Assembly: GCA_964388575.1 (NCBI GenBank)
Contig: CAYMAZ010000009.1
Span: forward strand, 1 to 64,000
Source of the DNA: CAYMAZ01 sp964388575
Lineage (GTDB): Bacteria; Bacteroidota; Bacteroidia; Bacteroidales; DTU049
Direction: 5' to 3'
Length of the DNA stretch: 64,000 bases
How positions within the stretch are numbered: the stretch's first letter is position 1; every line of letters begins with the position of its first letter. The position numbers were made by a program, and so were the translations under genes. This document shows, piece after piece, positions 63,590-64,000 of the stretch. The notes under the pieces are model-generated. The model was not told the DNA's origin, did not search any database, and was given only the letters and a program-made list of their open reading frames with translations.

Positions 63590-64000
63590 TTAGATTTTTA
63601 ACAGTTTACTAACTATAAAATCTACCAGATTTTTGGCTACTTCTGTTTTGGATTTTAATGGGAGTTCCAAAACTTCTTCCCGCGAAAAGATGGTCACCTT
63701 GTTTGTATCCACATCAAACCCGCTTCCCTCATCACGCAGTGAATTTAAAACGATGCAATCCAGATTTTTATTGCTCATCTTCTTATGTGCATTCTCGTAT
63801 TCATGGTCAGTTTCAAGAGCAAAACCTACTACAATCTGATTTTCGTTTTTAATCTCACCCAAATACTTTAATATATCTGTTGTTGGCTTCAGCTGAAGCA
63901 CCATATTGTCTTCAGTTTTTTTGATTTTGTTTTTAGAAGGATTAGCAGGTGTAAAATCAGCCACTGCAGCTGACATCACAGTAATATCTACAGCAGAAAA
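63590..64000 (-). CDS. coaBC: Phosphopantothenate-cysteine ligase, C-terminal part (coaBC; truncated by window)
   Basis: 137 codons remain open to the right edge, so the 5' end lies outside the window. The visible protein begins in the CoaB domain with DITVMSAAVADFTPANPSK, then NKIKK. LGEIKNENQIVVGFALETD follows, then CIVLNSLRDEGSGFDVDTNK, and a C-terminal LPLKSKTEVAKNLVDFI segment. These are the CTP/phosphopantothenate-binding elements of the ligase that joins 4'-phosphopantothenate to cysteine in coenzyme A synthesis. In most bacteria CoaB is fused to a CoaC decarboxylase, which would be off the edge. Confidence 0.9.
   Translation of the reverse strand, partial: FSAVDITVMSAAVADFTPANPSKNKIKKTEDNMVLQLKPTTDILKYLGEIKNENQIVVGFALETDHEYENAHKKMSNKNLDCIVLNSLRDEGSGFDVDTNKVTIFSREEVLELPLKSKTEVAKNLVDFIVSKLLKI

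Noticed and set aside
1..64000. CRISPR array, rRNA genes or complete insertion sequence
   Set aside because: No regularly spaced short repeats, rRNA sequence or transposase was seen on either strand.

Overview
The window comes from a member of the Bacteroidota, probably Bacteroidales or a near relative. The evidence is several secreted proteins with type IX secretion (T9SS) C-terminal sorting domains, the T9SS component PorZ, a DUF4835 protein, TAnnTTTG-type -7 promoter boxes with upstream TTTG, few visible Shine-Dalgarno sites, a futalosine-pathway enzyme and the carboxyspermidine route to polyamines. The DNA is AT-rich. No phage, CRISPR array or complete insertion sequence is seen.

Layout. 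(1) 1-3.45 kb: the end of an Rhs/YD-repeat polymorphic toxin locus. It has a C-terminal part with a caspase-like tip, a displaced second Rhs core/toxin cassette and a third core remnant. Each complete toxin is followed by a short probable lipoprotein that may be its immunity protein. The array stops at a tRNA-Arg(TCT). (2) 3.4-20 kb: M20D amidohydrolase, a propeller/outer-membrane barrel protein, a TMEM260-like glycosyltransferase with a NodB deacetylase, aminofutalosine synthase MqnE, a T9SS-exported serine protease, RodA/PBP2 and an esterase lipoprotein. (3) 19.8-25.3 kb: a dihydroorotate dehydrogenase-like protein, proline dehydrogenase and a large modular T9SS cargo. (4) 25.3-32.4 kb: an acyl-CoA operon (crotonase, 3-hydroxyacyl-CoA dehydrogenase, SCP2-type thiolase) divergent from fused isobutyryl-CoA mutase IcmF. 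(5) 32.4-42.2 kb: HerA-like ATPase, an RND efflux operon ending in a small possible PII-like protein, and RecJ. (6) 42.5-47.9 kb: HU, two carboxyspermidine-pathway genes and a DUF349-repeat protein. (7) 47.9-52.9 kb: a very AT-rich surface-glycan patch (flippase, hexapeptide acyltransferase, VioA-like aminotransferase, GT56 transferase, methyltransferase). (8) 53.2-64 kb: acyl-CoA dehydrogenase, PorZ, RecO, two divergent T9SS cargo paralogues, RecN, DUF4835 and the truncated start of the coaBC region.

How it fits together. Housekeeping genes (rodA/mrdA, recJ, recO, recN, hup, coaBC) sit among envelope and secretion functions. PorZ and perhaps DUF4835 serve the T9SS that would export the four cargo proteins here. 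The most variable parts are the Rhs toxin array and the glycan patch. IcmF and the acyl-CoA operon suggest use of branched or short acyl-CoAs.
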